From CAVVJA01 sp963809815 (lineage in GTDB: Bacteria > Actinomycetota > Actinomycetes > Mycobacteriales > Jatrophihabitantaceae), in NCBI GenBank assembly GCA_963809815.1, contig CAWELM010000017.1, positions 434,001 to 498,000 on the forward strand: a DNA stretch of 64,000 bases, in the 5' to 3' direction. Both the position numbers and the translations under genes were made by a program. Within the stretch, counting starts at the first letter, position 1. The number at the start of each line of letters is the position of its first letter. A model generated the notes under the pieces. It made no database searches. It saw nothing but the letters and a program-made list of their open reading frames with translations, and was not told the origin of the DNA. This document shows positions 52,601 through 60,993 of the stretch, one piece after another.

Positions 52601-55600
52601 CAGGGACTGTGTCGTAGGCTGGCCTGACCACGCCCACGAGCCCCTCACGGAGCGAAGTTGCCCACGCATCACTTCGGATGGACAGTTCGTAACTGTCTCC
52701 CAGTACGGCTGGTGGCGCCTCTCTAACCGTCGAAGTCAGCTGGCCTACTTCGGCGATCGCCATGGACACGACGTCATCGAACGATGTGAGCATCCCGTCG
52801 GCCCAGGCGGCATGTACCCGATCAGTCGTGCTCTCGGCCACCCTCGCGACCAGTGAGTCCACGGCGGACTTGCGAATCACCGGAACCGGCAGGCCCATCT
52901 CGTCTCGTCGTCGGGCCGCGGCCGCCATCAGTATGGCCGCGTGTTCCAATTGACCGCGTCGCGACGCATTGAGCGCGAGCCTTTCCAGTTGATCGGTCAT
53001 GCCGAGCTGGTCGCCAACCTGCTCCCGCAGCAGGAGTACTTCGCGGTGAAGCGTCTCAGCGGTGGCGTCGTCGCCGCGTGCCGAAGCAAGGGCCGCCCGA
53101 ATGGACTTGATCGTAGCCAACGTCTTAGCCGTACGATCCGCCTGGATGGCTTCCTCTTCGGTGAGCCACATGCCTGCACGTACCAGGTCGCCCGAAGCGA
53201 GTGACACGGCGGCCAGGCCGGCAACGGCCAGGCAAGCGCTTGTGGGCTCTTCGAGTTCCCGGGCGAGATCTAAAGCCTGACGATATTTCTCCTCCGCCGC
53301 AACCTGATCAGCATTGACATAGAACGCCTCGGCCGCGCCGAGCAGGGCAAGCAACACGCCTTGCTCGTACCTGATCTCGCGCGCGTGTTCGCGGGCCTCG
53401 TCGAGCTCCGAGATCGCTTCGGGGAAGCGGCCCTCCCAGGTCGCGAGAGCGCCGGACCGATAAAGCGCCCACGCCAATCCCCACCCATCGGCCTTTGATC
53501 GGCGAAGACGGACGCTCTCGTCGTACTGTTGCCGGGCTCGTCTTGTCTCGCCGAGAGCAAGTAGCGCATTGCCGTGGTTGGCGACGATGAAGCCCATCAA
53601 GGATTGGTCAGGAACATCGGCGCAAACGTCAATAGCCTCGGCATGCAAGCGTTCGGCCTTCTCTCGGTCTCCATGCGCAAGCTCGACGATGCCCAGGAGT
53701 GTCAACGCATACGCCTTGGAACCGCGAATGTCGTGCACGTTCGCCAACGTCAGGGCCTCGGCGGCCGCCTGCCCACCGCGTTCAGTGTCACCACCGAAGC
53801 ACGCAAGCGCGGCCCGCTCGCACAGCGCCTTGGCTCGCAACGGATCCTTATGGTCGCGATAGCGCTCTAGGGCCTCGTCTAGGATGGCACTACCTTCCGT
53901 CAGTTGCCCTCGGATGACCCAGTAATGCCCTAGGGCTGCGGCGATCCGCAGGTCGTCTCGCGCATGACCCGTACGGCCCATTTCCATTGCCGCGAGCAGG
54001 TTCTCTCGCTCCGTCTCCAGTACCTGCATCCATCGGTCGCAGTCAGGGCCGTACAGTTCGGCCTCCGCTCGCTCGGCGATGTCGCGGTAGTACGCCAGAT
54101 GGTTGTCCCGGATCAGTTCGCCGACATCCGCTGCGGTGAGTTGATCCTCGGCGTATCGGCGGGTCGTCTCCAACATTCGACAGCGGGAACCGGTTCCACC
54201 CACTTCGGTCTCGACCAGCGATTTCTCGACGAGAGCAGTCAGCAGACCGGCAACCTCGAACCGCTCAAGCCCGGCTCCTCCGCACACGACGCGACACGCA
54301 TTCAGGTCGAAACCGTTCGCGAACACTGCCAATCTCGGAAAGAGCATCCTCTCGCGATCGGACAGCAGGTTGTAGCTCCACTCGATCGCGGAGTGCAGCG
54401 TCGAATGCAGATTCTCTGAGGACGTGCGCCTACCCGCGGCCGGCGGCAGCTTCTCGTCGAGCATTTCCGCGATCTGGTCGATTCCCAGATCCTTGGTCCG
54501 TGCCGCTGCGATTTCGATCGCGAGCGGGATTCCATCCATCCGCTGACATATGTCCACAGCGCTATGCAGCGTTGCATCGTCGAAGGCGAGGTCCGTGCGA
54601 TGCATGACGGCGCGGTTCAGGAACAACGCAACCGCATCAGCATCGCGCAACGACCCCTGAGTCTCCCACCGATTCGGCAGCCGCAACGGTTCGAGCCGAT
54701 AGACGGCTTCGCCGAGAAGGCGAAGCGACTCGCGGCTGGTCACAAGTATTCGCAATGTCGCGCAGTTGCGAAGCAGGTCGCGAACCAGCTCAGCCGCTGC
54801 CTCCAAGACATGCTCGCAGTTGTTGAGTACCAGCAATGAATCGGCATCGGCGAGGTGCGTAATCAAGTTTGCCAAGACGGTTCGGGGCTCGGCCCGATCG
54901 GGTGAGGCGACCGTTCCGGCGCCACTTTCGAAGACGGCGAGCGCGTCGGCGACAGTCCTCGGGACTTGCGCCGGATTGGCCTCGGCGGCGAGGTCAGCCA
55001 GCCAGACTCCGTCGGGAAATCGGTCCAACATCCGCGCGCCGACCTGCATTGCCAGTCGGGTCTTTCCGACGCCGGCAGGACCGGTGATTGTGCAGAGCCG
55101 ACTACTCCGCAAGGTGTTTACTACGTCTGCGATGTCGTTCTGCCGTCCGACAAAGTCAGTAACCTGCTCAGGCAAATTGTTCGGTCGGTTATCCAGAACC
55201 CGTAATGGGGGGAAGTCGTGTGGCAGATCGGGATGCGCCAGTTGGTACAACCTATAAGGTCGAGCCAGGCTCGCTAGCCGATGTTCGCCAAGATCCTCGA
55301 GGTCTGCGTCGGATGGCAGATCGGATGCGAATCCGGCCTCCATTGCGGCCTCTGAAACCAGCACTTGCCCACCGTTGGCAGCGAGGCATACGGCCAACGT
55401 CGTCTGACGAATGGCTGGGATGAACCGAGATTCCCATTCCTCGCTGACCTGCGCGTCGATACCGATTCGAATGAGCGGCACCGGTCGTGGATCGCGCGCA
55501 AGGGACGGGTTGGCCGCCACCATGGCGAGCGCGAGATCAAACGCCGCTGACGCGGTCGGTAAGGCCATCACCGCGGAATCGTCGATGATACCGAGCACCG

Positions 55601-56348
55601 TCCCGCCATGATTACCGCAGACTTCAGCGGCCAGGTCCTGGTAGCGGTCGATCAAGTCGGCGTAGCGTTCAGCCGATTGATTCTTGATCCGGCTGGAACC
55701 CTCGATGTTGGTGCTAACCAGCCACGTCACGAAGGACGCAACGCTCGCCGAAGATGCAATTTCCGATTGCCCAGGCGACTCGGTCGACGTGAGTGGTCTC
55801 TCCTCCTCAGCCCAGATGCCCGTATCGACCAGCTGTCGGCCAAGCTCGCGAAGCGTGATAGTCGTCCAATGGCCAATGTGTATCCGGTCGCCATCCACTA
55901 AAGGCACCCGGGCGTGCGGCGCCACCTTGACCGGACTGTCGTTGATCGTCGTCCCGTTAGTCGAACCGGCGTCGACGAGAGCGTAACCGCCCTCGGCCTG
56001 ACGCTCGAGCCACACATGGCGATGCGAGATGCCCATGTCTTCCTGTGGTCCGGACAGGTCGATTTGTGGCGCGATACCACGGCTGCTGCTATGCCGTCCG
56101 ATCAGCACTTCACCTTCGGCGAGGGCGTAGTTGCGGCTCTTGTAATGGACGGGGAAGAGGGCGTTGGCCGGTGCGACGGCATCGAAGTAAGCACGGTCGG
56201 CCGAGGCGATGGCAATCCACGTCCGCGAGGACGGACTCACCGACGGCTGCGGTCGGGCGACCTCGCTGCGTGTCTTGATGCGTCGACCGCATCGATCGCA
56301 GTATTCCGGGTCACGCGAAGCGTGACCGCGAGGGCAAACCGATGTCAT
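52368..56348 (-). CDS. zinc-ribbon/FHA/cyclase-like/STAND-NTPase/TPR signalling protein
   Basis: An open frame of 1326 codons. Residues 1-24 hold a CPRGH/CDRC zinc ribbon; an FHA domain follows (about 70-165: IGRHSSS, ISHRHVWL, STNGTTIN), with phosphopeptide-binding residues intact. Residues 205-370 are a class III cyclase-homology domain whose first metal Asp is Asn214 (STNIEGSS) while the second is kept (Asp257). Then a STAND/NB-ARC ATPase (Walker A GPAGVGKT 423-430; Walker B LLVLNN with Asn509 for Asp) and TPRs to about residue 1190. The paralogous C-terminus ends near AIAEVGQ, so the last 110 codons are not native: they read into gdh in another frame. The native stop was lost. The start overlaps the upstream stop as ATGA. 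Confidence 0.8.
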   Translation of the reverse strand: MTSVCPRGHASRDPEYCDRCGRRIKTRSEVARPQPSVSPSSRTWIAIASADRAYFDAVAPANALFPVHYKSRNYALAEGEVLIGRHSSSRGIAPQIDLSGPQEDMGISHRHVWLERQAEGGYALVDAGSTNGTTINDSPVKVAPHARVPLVDGDRIHIGHWTTITLRELGRQLVDTGIWAEEERPLTSTESPGQSEIASSASVASFVTWLVSTNIEGSSRIKNQSAERYADLIDRYQDLAAEVCGNHGGTVLGIIDDSAVMALPTASAAFDLALAMVAANPSLARDPRPVPLIRIGIDAQVSEEWESRFIPAIRQTTLAVCLAANGGQVLVSEAAMEAGFASDLPSDADLEDLGEHRLASLARPYRLYQLAHPDLPHDFPPLRVLDNRPNNLPEQVTDFVGRQNDIADVVNTLRSSRLCTITGPAGVGKTRLAMQVGARMLDRFPDGVWLADLAAEANPAQVPRTVADALAVFESGAGTVASPDRAEPRTVLANLITHLADADSLLVLNNCEHVLEAAAELVRDLLRNCATLRILVTSRESLRLLGEAVYRLEPLRLPNRWETQGSLRDADAVALFLNRAVMHRTDLAFDDATLHSAVDICQRMDGIPLAIEIAAARTKDLGIDQIAEMLDEKLPPAAGRRTSSENLHSTLHSAIEWSYNLLSDRERMLFPRLAVFANGFDLNACRVVCGGAGLERFEVAGLLTALVEKSLVETEVGGTGSRCRMLETTRRYAEDQLTAADVGELIRDNHLAYYRDIAERAEAELYGPDCDRWMQVLETERENLLAAMEMGRTGHARDDLRIAAALGHYWVIRGQLTEGSAILDEALERYRDHKDPLRAKALCERAALACFGGDTERGGQAAAEALTLANVHDIRGSKAYALTLLGIVELAHGDREKAERLHAEAIDVCADVPDQSLMGFIVANHGNALLALGETRRARQQYDESVRLRRSKADGWGLAWALYRSGALATWEGRFPEAISELDEAREHAREIRYEQGVLLALLGAAEAFYVNADQVAAEEKYRQALDLARELEEPTSACLAVAGLAAVSLASGDLVRAGMWLTEEEAIQADRTAKTLATIKSIRAALASARGDDATAETLHREVLLLREQVGDQLGMTDQLERLALNASRRGQLEHAAILMAAAARRRDEMGLPVPVIRKSAVDSLVARVAESTTDRVHAAWADGMLTSFDDVVSMAIAEVGQLTSTVREAPPAVLGDSYELSIRSDAWATSLREGLVGVVRPAYDTVPDEPLRQRLSTRILVDAQCRGCDRRHPAHRESGRPDRGPPGPIRRRRGRIPAAQDRRRHRHRIGRRPADPGQRRPTGA

Positions 56349-57070
56349 AGCTCAACTCCCTTCTGGGGACCGTCCGTATCGGCCGACCGCATCGTGTCAG
56401 CGTCGTCGGCTCCAACGTGCCGATCGTCGCCGGCCTGTTCGGTCACGCTGCTGTGCACGAGACCGGTGTAGAGCCAGGAAAGCTGGAGGCGTCTGGTCTC
56501 GTCTCCGAAGTCGTCGGCGAGGCGTTGGGCGACGATGAGCGCGGCGGCCCGATCGGTGTCGTTGTACTTGGCGGCCTCGACTCCAGCCTGGATGGCACTG
56601 CACAATTCCGCTTGGCCGCTATGCACCGCCACTTGGGGGTCAATCAGAACCGAGAGCAGATCATCGTCGGTCCACTCCACGACGACGCTAGCGCCGGCAA
56701 GAACGTCGCTCGTCCCGTGATGAACGAGTTCCATCCGCGTGGCGCGGATCTCGCAGCCGATCTCGTCGGGTTCAATCTCGATATCGAGCAGACATGCGAT
56801 CGGCTCCGACCGAAAGCCGGCGAGCGGATATACCCCAACCTGTTCGCTTACCGTGGCTCGCTCTCCAGTCAGATCATGCCTGACCGGTTCGACTTGTCTA
56901 ACGGAGAGCACGGACGCGCCGAGCGGGGTCCACAGCCGAAGATCGAGTTGCAACTGCTCATCCTGCGCACGGTGATCCGACCCACGCCTGACCTGTAGCA
57001 GAGTCGAAACCGCCGAGGCGCCCGGCGGCAGGAACCGGTTGTATGACAGCGTCGTCTCGATTTCAGCCAT
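56345..57070 (-). CDS. vWA-family operon protein lacking its vWA domain
   Basis: A 241-residue protein from the ATG at 57070, eight bases inside the PP2C gene. Residues 1-27 (ETTLSYNRFLPPGASAVSTL) match the N-terminal strand of vWA proteins found with PknG in actinobacteria. From about residue 41 (LDLRLWTPLGASVLSVRQV, then HDLTGERATV, WTDDDLLSV, AVHSGQAELCSAIQAGVEAAK) it matches the region that normally lies beyond the vWA domain. The roughly 200-residue vWA domain, with its MIDAS metal site DxSxS, is missing in between. The remaining beta-sandwich and helical tail may still bind partners. Confidence 0.7.
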   Translation of the reverse strand: MAEIETTLSYNRFLPPGASAVSTLLQVRRGSDHRAQDEQLQLDLRLWTPLGASVLSVRQVEPVRHDLTGERATVSEQVGVYPLAGFRSEPIACLLDIEIEPDEIGCEIRATRMELVHHGTSDVLAGASVVVEWTDDDLLSVLIDPQVAVHSGQAELCSAIQAGVEAAKYNDTDRAAALIVAQRLADDFGDETRRLQLSWLYTGLVHSSVTEQAGDDRHVGADDADTMRSADTDGPQKGVEL

Positions 57071-57950
57071 GGCGGCCCCCGTGTGCATTGTCGATGTCGA
57101 TGATCGCGACCGTGATGTTGTCATGCCCGCCGGCGGCCAAGGCGATATTTGTGAGAGACCGGCAGGCCGCGAGTGCCGTCGGCTTTGGCCTTATGCCGCC
57201 GACCGTTGCGACCAGATCAGACACCGCCGGCATATAACGCCAGAGTCCGTCGGAACACACGAGCAATCGGCCGCTCGAGGCCGGATTGAAGGTCATCACG
57301 TGTGGCGGCTGTTGCGGAGCATCTGCACCGAGCCAACCGGTAATGGCGCGCGAACGCGGATGGGCGGCAATCTCGGCGGCGCTCAGCCGGCCGGTCCGTT
57401 GCTGCACGGTCGCCCAGTTGTCATCCGTAGTCAGTAGCTTCGGGTCGTCGGGGCCTAACCAGTAGGCCCGGCTATCGCCCACCCATCCAATCGCGATCTC
57501 CTTCCCGCACTGCGCTACGGAGACAAACGTGGCCGCCGGCGGTCTAGCCTTCGCGCCCGGCGACGGCGTTATGGCGGCCACCGCTTCGGACGCGGTACCC
57601 ATCGCTCGTGTCATTGCCGGGCCCAGTCGATGCTCGAAACGCTGCATCGCAGCGCTGAGCTCGCGACCAGCGGCATCTACCGCGACCTGTGCCGCGATAT
57701 CGCTGTTGACCGTTGAGCCGACTCCGTCACAGAGGACGATCACGGCAGCGTCAGGTCCCGGAGCAGCAACATAGAGTGCGTCCTCGTTCCGAGTTCGCAC
57801 GCGACCTCGGTCGGATATCCCGGCGGCTCGCTGCCAGTCGTACTCCAGGTGGTCGCGGGACGACCTCGCGGTGCTCCTCGCGCAGGAACCGCAGAACTCG
57901 TCGTCCGAGACTGCAGCTCCGCACCACGTGCACAGGCTCGCGACGCTCAT
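57063..57950 (-). CDS. PP2C-family serine/threonine protein phosphatase with zinc ribbon
   Basis: A 295-residue metal-dependent phosphatase. An N-terminal Cys4 ribbon (CTWC, then FCGSC) precedes the catalytic domain: GRVRTRNEDAL, VIVLCDGVGS, WVGDSRAYWL, LLVCSDGLWRY and HDNITVAII supply the metal-binding aspartates. It would dephosphorylate PknG substrates. The start overlaps the pknG stop (ATGA) and the end overlaps the next gene by eight bases. Confidence 0.9.
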   Translation of the reverse strand: MSVASLCTWCGAAVSDDEFCGSCARSTARSSRDHLEYDWQRAAGISDRGRVRTRNEDALYVAAPGPDAAVIVLCDGVGSTVNSDIAAQVAVDAAGRELSAAMQRFEHRLGPAMTRAMGTASEAVAAITPSPGAKARPPAATFVSVAQCGKEIAIGWVGDSRAYWLGPDDPKLLTTDDNWATVQQRTGRLSAAEIAAHPRSRAITGWLGADAPQQPPHVMTFNPASSGRLLVCSDGLWRYMPAVSDLVATVGGIRPKPTALAACRSLTNIALAAGGHDNITVAIIDIDNAHGGRHG

Positions 57951-59992
57951 ATCCAACTCCGAGCACGAACGCTGTTTGCGCGGTCAACGAATACGATTCG
58001 TTCGCTTCGCCTTGCGGAGTAGCGCGCGAGTGTTCGGTACGCAGACTCGATGCCATGCCTCACGTCGCGTTCGGTGAGCGGCGAGGAAACCAGGTTCGTG
58101 ACTCCAGCGGGAGGTGCATCACCAGATTCCAGTCGGGCCAGGACCTCGCCGAGCAGCTGACTTTCCAGCTCCGCGCGCTGAGGTGGCTCGAGTTCGATTC
58201 CATCGAGTACCTCACTCGCGGCGACCAGATCAGACCATGTGGGCGAATGGGTGTCCGTTCGCTGGATGAGAACTCGTACGGTCTCGACTCCGGCTTTGAC
58301 CCACGACCGTGCACCGTGGGGTACCCGACGGTATGCGTCGAGGGTGCGCTGCCGCTCACCCAAACCGATCGCGCACCGGGCCAGTCCGAAGGCGGCTGAC
58401 GTCGTAGCCGGCGACGTCCGAGACACCGTGTCATACAGTCGGGCGGCACAGCCGATATCACTTTCCGATTCGGCCGCGAACGCCAACGCGAGCTTTGGAC
58501 CCGTCTCGCCCGGAATGCGTGCGTAAACCCGCTCGAAACATTTTCGGGCGGCCGAGATCTCACCCCGGCGAAGGGCACCGACTCCGCGCAGCCACGTCGC
58601 CCGCCACTCATCCGGATCGGCCGCCTCGATGCTTGCGCATACAGCGTCGGCCTCCTCTATGCGTCCGGCGTCAAGCAGGGACTGAGCCGCGCGGATGCTT
58701 GCTTCGAGCGGGAGCGGCACATCGTCCCCCGACCGATCCAGCAGTTTCGGCAGGGCGTTGGGGTCGACGCCTGCTACGGCCGGGTGCCGCTCGGGCGTGA
58801 ATATCGTGCTACGCGGCGCCTCGACGTCACCTCTTAGCGTGGCAACGATTTCGTATTGGATCAGCAGGAGTTGGGCCCGCATCTCGGCCGCCGACGCGAA
58901 CCGCTCAGCCGGCCTGAACGCGGTGGCGCGTAACAGGAAGCGATACAGCGAATCGAACTCGTCGAAGAGGGGAATCTCGGCCGGACCGGGCAGGGTGTAC
59001 TCGTGCTTGGTTGTGCGCTCCTCGAAGTCAGCGCACAGAATCGCGAGCGTACGGCCGACCGTATACAGGTCGGATGCGACGGAGGGTCCCGATTCGGCCA
59101 CCTCAGGGGCCTGATAGCCCTTTGTGCCGAAGTGCACCGTCGACATGCCTATTTGATAAACCGCGCCAAGATCGATCAGCTTTACCGCATTTACCGTGTT
59201 GATCACATTGTCCGGCTTGAAGTCACAGTAGAGCAGACCCAGATCATGTAGGTATTCGAAAGCAGGCAGTATCGCGAGGATGAACTCGATCGCGCTGTCC
59301 ACCGGAAGGATCCGGTGTCCGTCGACCCGCTGCCGAAGCTCCCGGATCGTCTTGCCGGGTAGATACTCCATGACGATGTATCCCGCACCGTCTTGCTCCA
59401 CAAAGTTACGGATCTGGACGATGTTGGGATGCTTGACCTCGATCAAGAAGCGGCGTTCCGCAATCGCGGCGTCGGCGGCATCGGTGTCGTCTTCGTTGAG
59501 CAGGCCTTTCAAGACCACCCAACTGTCGTCCAGGTTGCGATCACGAGCGAGATAGATCCAGCCGAGGCCGCCGTGGGCGATGCATCCCTCGACCTGGTAC
59601 TGGCCGCTCACCACATCGCCTTTGCCCAATCGCGGCGCATACGAGAACGTCCGACCGCACTGGCAGACGCCTCCGGTGGGCGGTGGCGACCCATCTCGGC
59701 CGGCTGGTCGACCACAACGACACGTCCGCTTACTGATCGGTACCACCGGATTAGTCATGAGCGCCCGGCGCGGGTCGTCCTGCTCCACGATTGGAAGCGA
59801 CACCAGTCCGGTCGCGGTGGTTGCGCGCCACGTCATGCGCGTTCCGATTCTGGCACTCAGCGCCGACTCGCCGGTGCTTCTCTGATCGGAGTCAGACTTA
59901 TGCCCACACCGATCGCAGAACCCATCCACGTCGAGCGCGCCGCCGCACACCGTGCCTGACGTAATGCGAACGCACCGCAGATTCCCTGTCAT
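57947..59992 (-). CDS. pknG: serine/threonine protein kinase PknG
   Basis: A 681-residue soluble kinase. An N-terminal Cys4 ribbon (Cys7, Cys16, Cys26, Cys29) precedes the rubredoxin-like domain, kinase domain (about 128-400) and TPR region. Kinase landmarks: GCIAHGGLGWIYLA, Lys162, YIVMEYL, YCDFKPDN (Asp257) and LIDLGAVYQ (Asp274). The rubredoxin knuckles are CRCG (Cys91, Cys93) and CQCG (Cys110, Cys112), that is CxC instead of the usual CxxC. In mycobacteria PknG phosphorylates the FHA protein GarA in response to amino acids. The start overlaps the glnH stop (ATGA) and the end overlaps PP2C. Confidence 0.95.
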   Translation of the reverse strand: MTGNLRCVRITSGTVCGGALDVDGFCDRCGHKSDSDQRSTGESALSARIGTRMTWRATTATGLVSLPIVEQDDPRRALMTNPVVPISKRTCRCGRPAGRDGSPPPTGGVCQCGRTFSYAPRLGKGDVVSGQYQVEGCIAHGGLGWIYLARDRNLDDSWVVLKGLLNEDDTDAADAAIAERRFLIEVKHPNIVQIRNFVEQDGAGYIVMEYLPGKTIRELRQRVDGHRILPVDSAIEFILAILPAFEYLHDLGLLYCDFKPDNVINTVNAVKLIDLGAVYQIGMSTVHFGTKGYQAPEVAESGPSVASDLYTVGRTLAILCADFEERTTKHEYTLPGPAEIPLFDEFDSLYRFLLRATAFRPAERFASAAEMRAQLLLIQYEIVATLRGDVEAPRSTIFTPERHPAVAGVDPNALPKLLDRSGDDVPLPLEASIRAAQSLLDAGRIEEADAVCASIEAADPDEWRATWLRGVGALRRGEISAARKCFERVYARIPGETGPKLALAFAAESESDIGCAARLYDTVSRTSPATTSAAFGLARCAIGLGERQRTLDAYRRVPHGARSWVKAGVETVRVLIQRTDTHSPTWSDLVAASEVLDGIELEPPQRAELESQLLGEVLARLESGDAPPAGVTNLVSSPLTERDVRHGIESAYRTLARYSARRSERIVFVDRANSVRARSWI

Positions 59993-60993
59993 GGCGCCAC
60001 GCACCCGTCTTCCTTATAGCAGGCGCGCGGCTGGACAGGCGCCTTGGCTGAAGACCCACCTATTTGGACCTTGCTGAACCACTTCCTCCAGATATTGGTC
60101 CATCGACCATCGGTGTGCATCTGTTCCAGCACGGCATTGACAAACCGCACGAACTCCGGATGGTCCTTGGCAATGGCCAGGCCGTATGGCTCGTCGGTGA
60201 TGTTGCCGGGGAGCAGCTTCGTATGCGGATCCTGCGCCAGGAATCCGTAGAGGATCGCATCATCAGTCAGAATGGCGTCGACATCAGCCTGTTGTAGCGC
60301 CACAAGACAGTCTGTGCGGGCACTGACCGGGTACGGTCGGACGCCGGGCAGCATCGTCTCTATAGCTGTGGACCCAGTTGTCGCGCAGACTTTCTTGCCT
60401 CGAAGATCGCTAAGAGCCTGCGCCTGCGAAGCCGAGCGGACAAGTACGCGCTGGTGGGCCATGAAGTAGACGTTCGAGAACGAAACCAACCTCGTGCGGG
60501 CGCAGTTGATCGTGACGGCGTCGGCCACAATGTCCACCTGTTTGTTCCGGACAGCGTCGGTACGCTGAGTCGTCAGGAGCGCGCGGTAGCGGATCCTTTC
60601 GCGCAAATCAGGACCAAATATAGCCTTAGCGATCTCCCGCGCGATGTCAATGTCAAACCCTTCAAACTGTTTGGTGTTCGGATTGTAGTAACCCAGAAGC
60701 TTTGTGTTCTGATCGACACCGACGATAAGGTAGCCTTGCCTCCAGATCGCACCCATGAACGAATCCGGTGACATGTTGTTCGGTGCCGGAAGCGGCCGAT
60801 CGGGGCGAAGGCTGGCCTTATAGTCCTTTCTACATGCGGCGCTCGAGCTCGACGACGATGACTGGGTCGGTGCGGGAGTTAGGTCGATCTGCTCGACGGA
60901 CGACTCCAGCCGATCATCTTTTGTTGTACTACATGCAGTCAAAAGTACTAGGCTACAGACCAAGATCACCAACATAGATTGTCGACTCTTCAT
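59989..60993 (-). CDS. glnH: GlnH amino-acid-binding lipoprotein
   Basis: A 334-residue extracytoplasmic solute-binding protein. The signal peptide ends in the lipobox LTAC (Cys21, lipid anchor). The SBP_bac_3 fold is seen in GVDQNTKLLGYYNPNT, FDIDIAREIAKAIFG and VDIVADAVTINCARTR. In mycobacteria GlnH binds Asp/Glu and works with GlnX rather than an ABC importer; no permease genes lie here. It overlaps glnX (ATGA) and pknG (ATGA). Confidence 0.92.
   Translation of the reverse strand: MKSRQSMLVILVCSLVLLTACSTTKDDRLESSVEQIDLTPAPTQSSSSSSSAACRKDYKASLRPDRPLPAPNNMSPDSFMGAIWRQGYLIVGVDQNTKLLGYYNPNTKQFEGFDIDIAREIAKAIFGPDLRERIRYRALLTTQRTDAVRNKQVDIVADAVTINCARTRLVSFSNVYFMAHQRVLVRSASQAQALSDLRGKKVCATTGSTAIETMLPGVRPYPVSARTDCLVALQQADVDAILTDDAILYGFLAQDPHTKLLPGNITDEPYGLAIAKDHPEFVRFVNAVLEQMHTDGRWTNIWRKWFSKVQIGGSSAKAPVQPRACYKEDGCVAP

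Noticed and set aside
51200..54000. Multiple plus-strand open frames opposite gdh and the FHA/STAND gene
   Set aside because: Antisense shadows produced by GC-rich third positions; no ribosome sites or family motifs.
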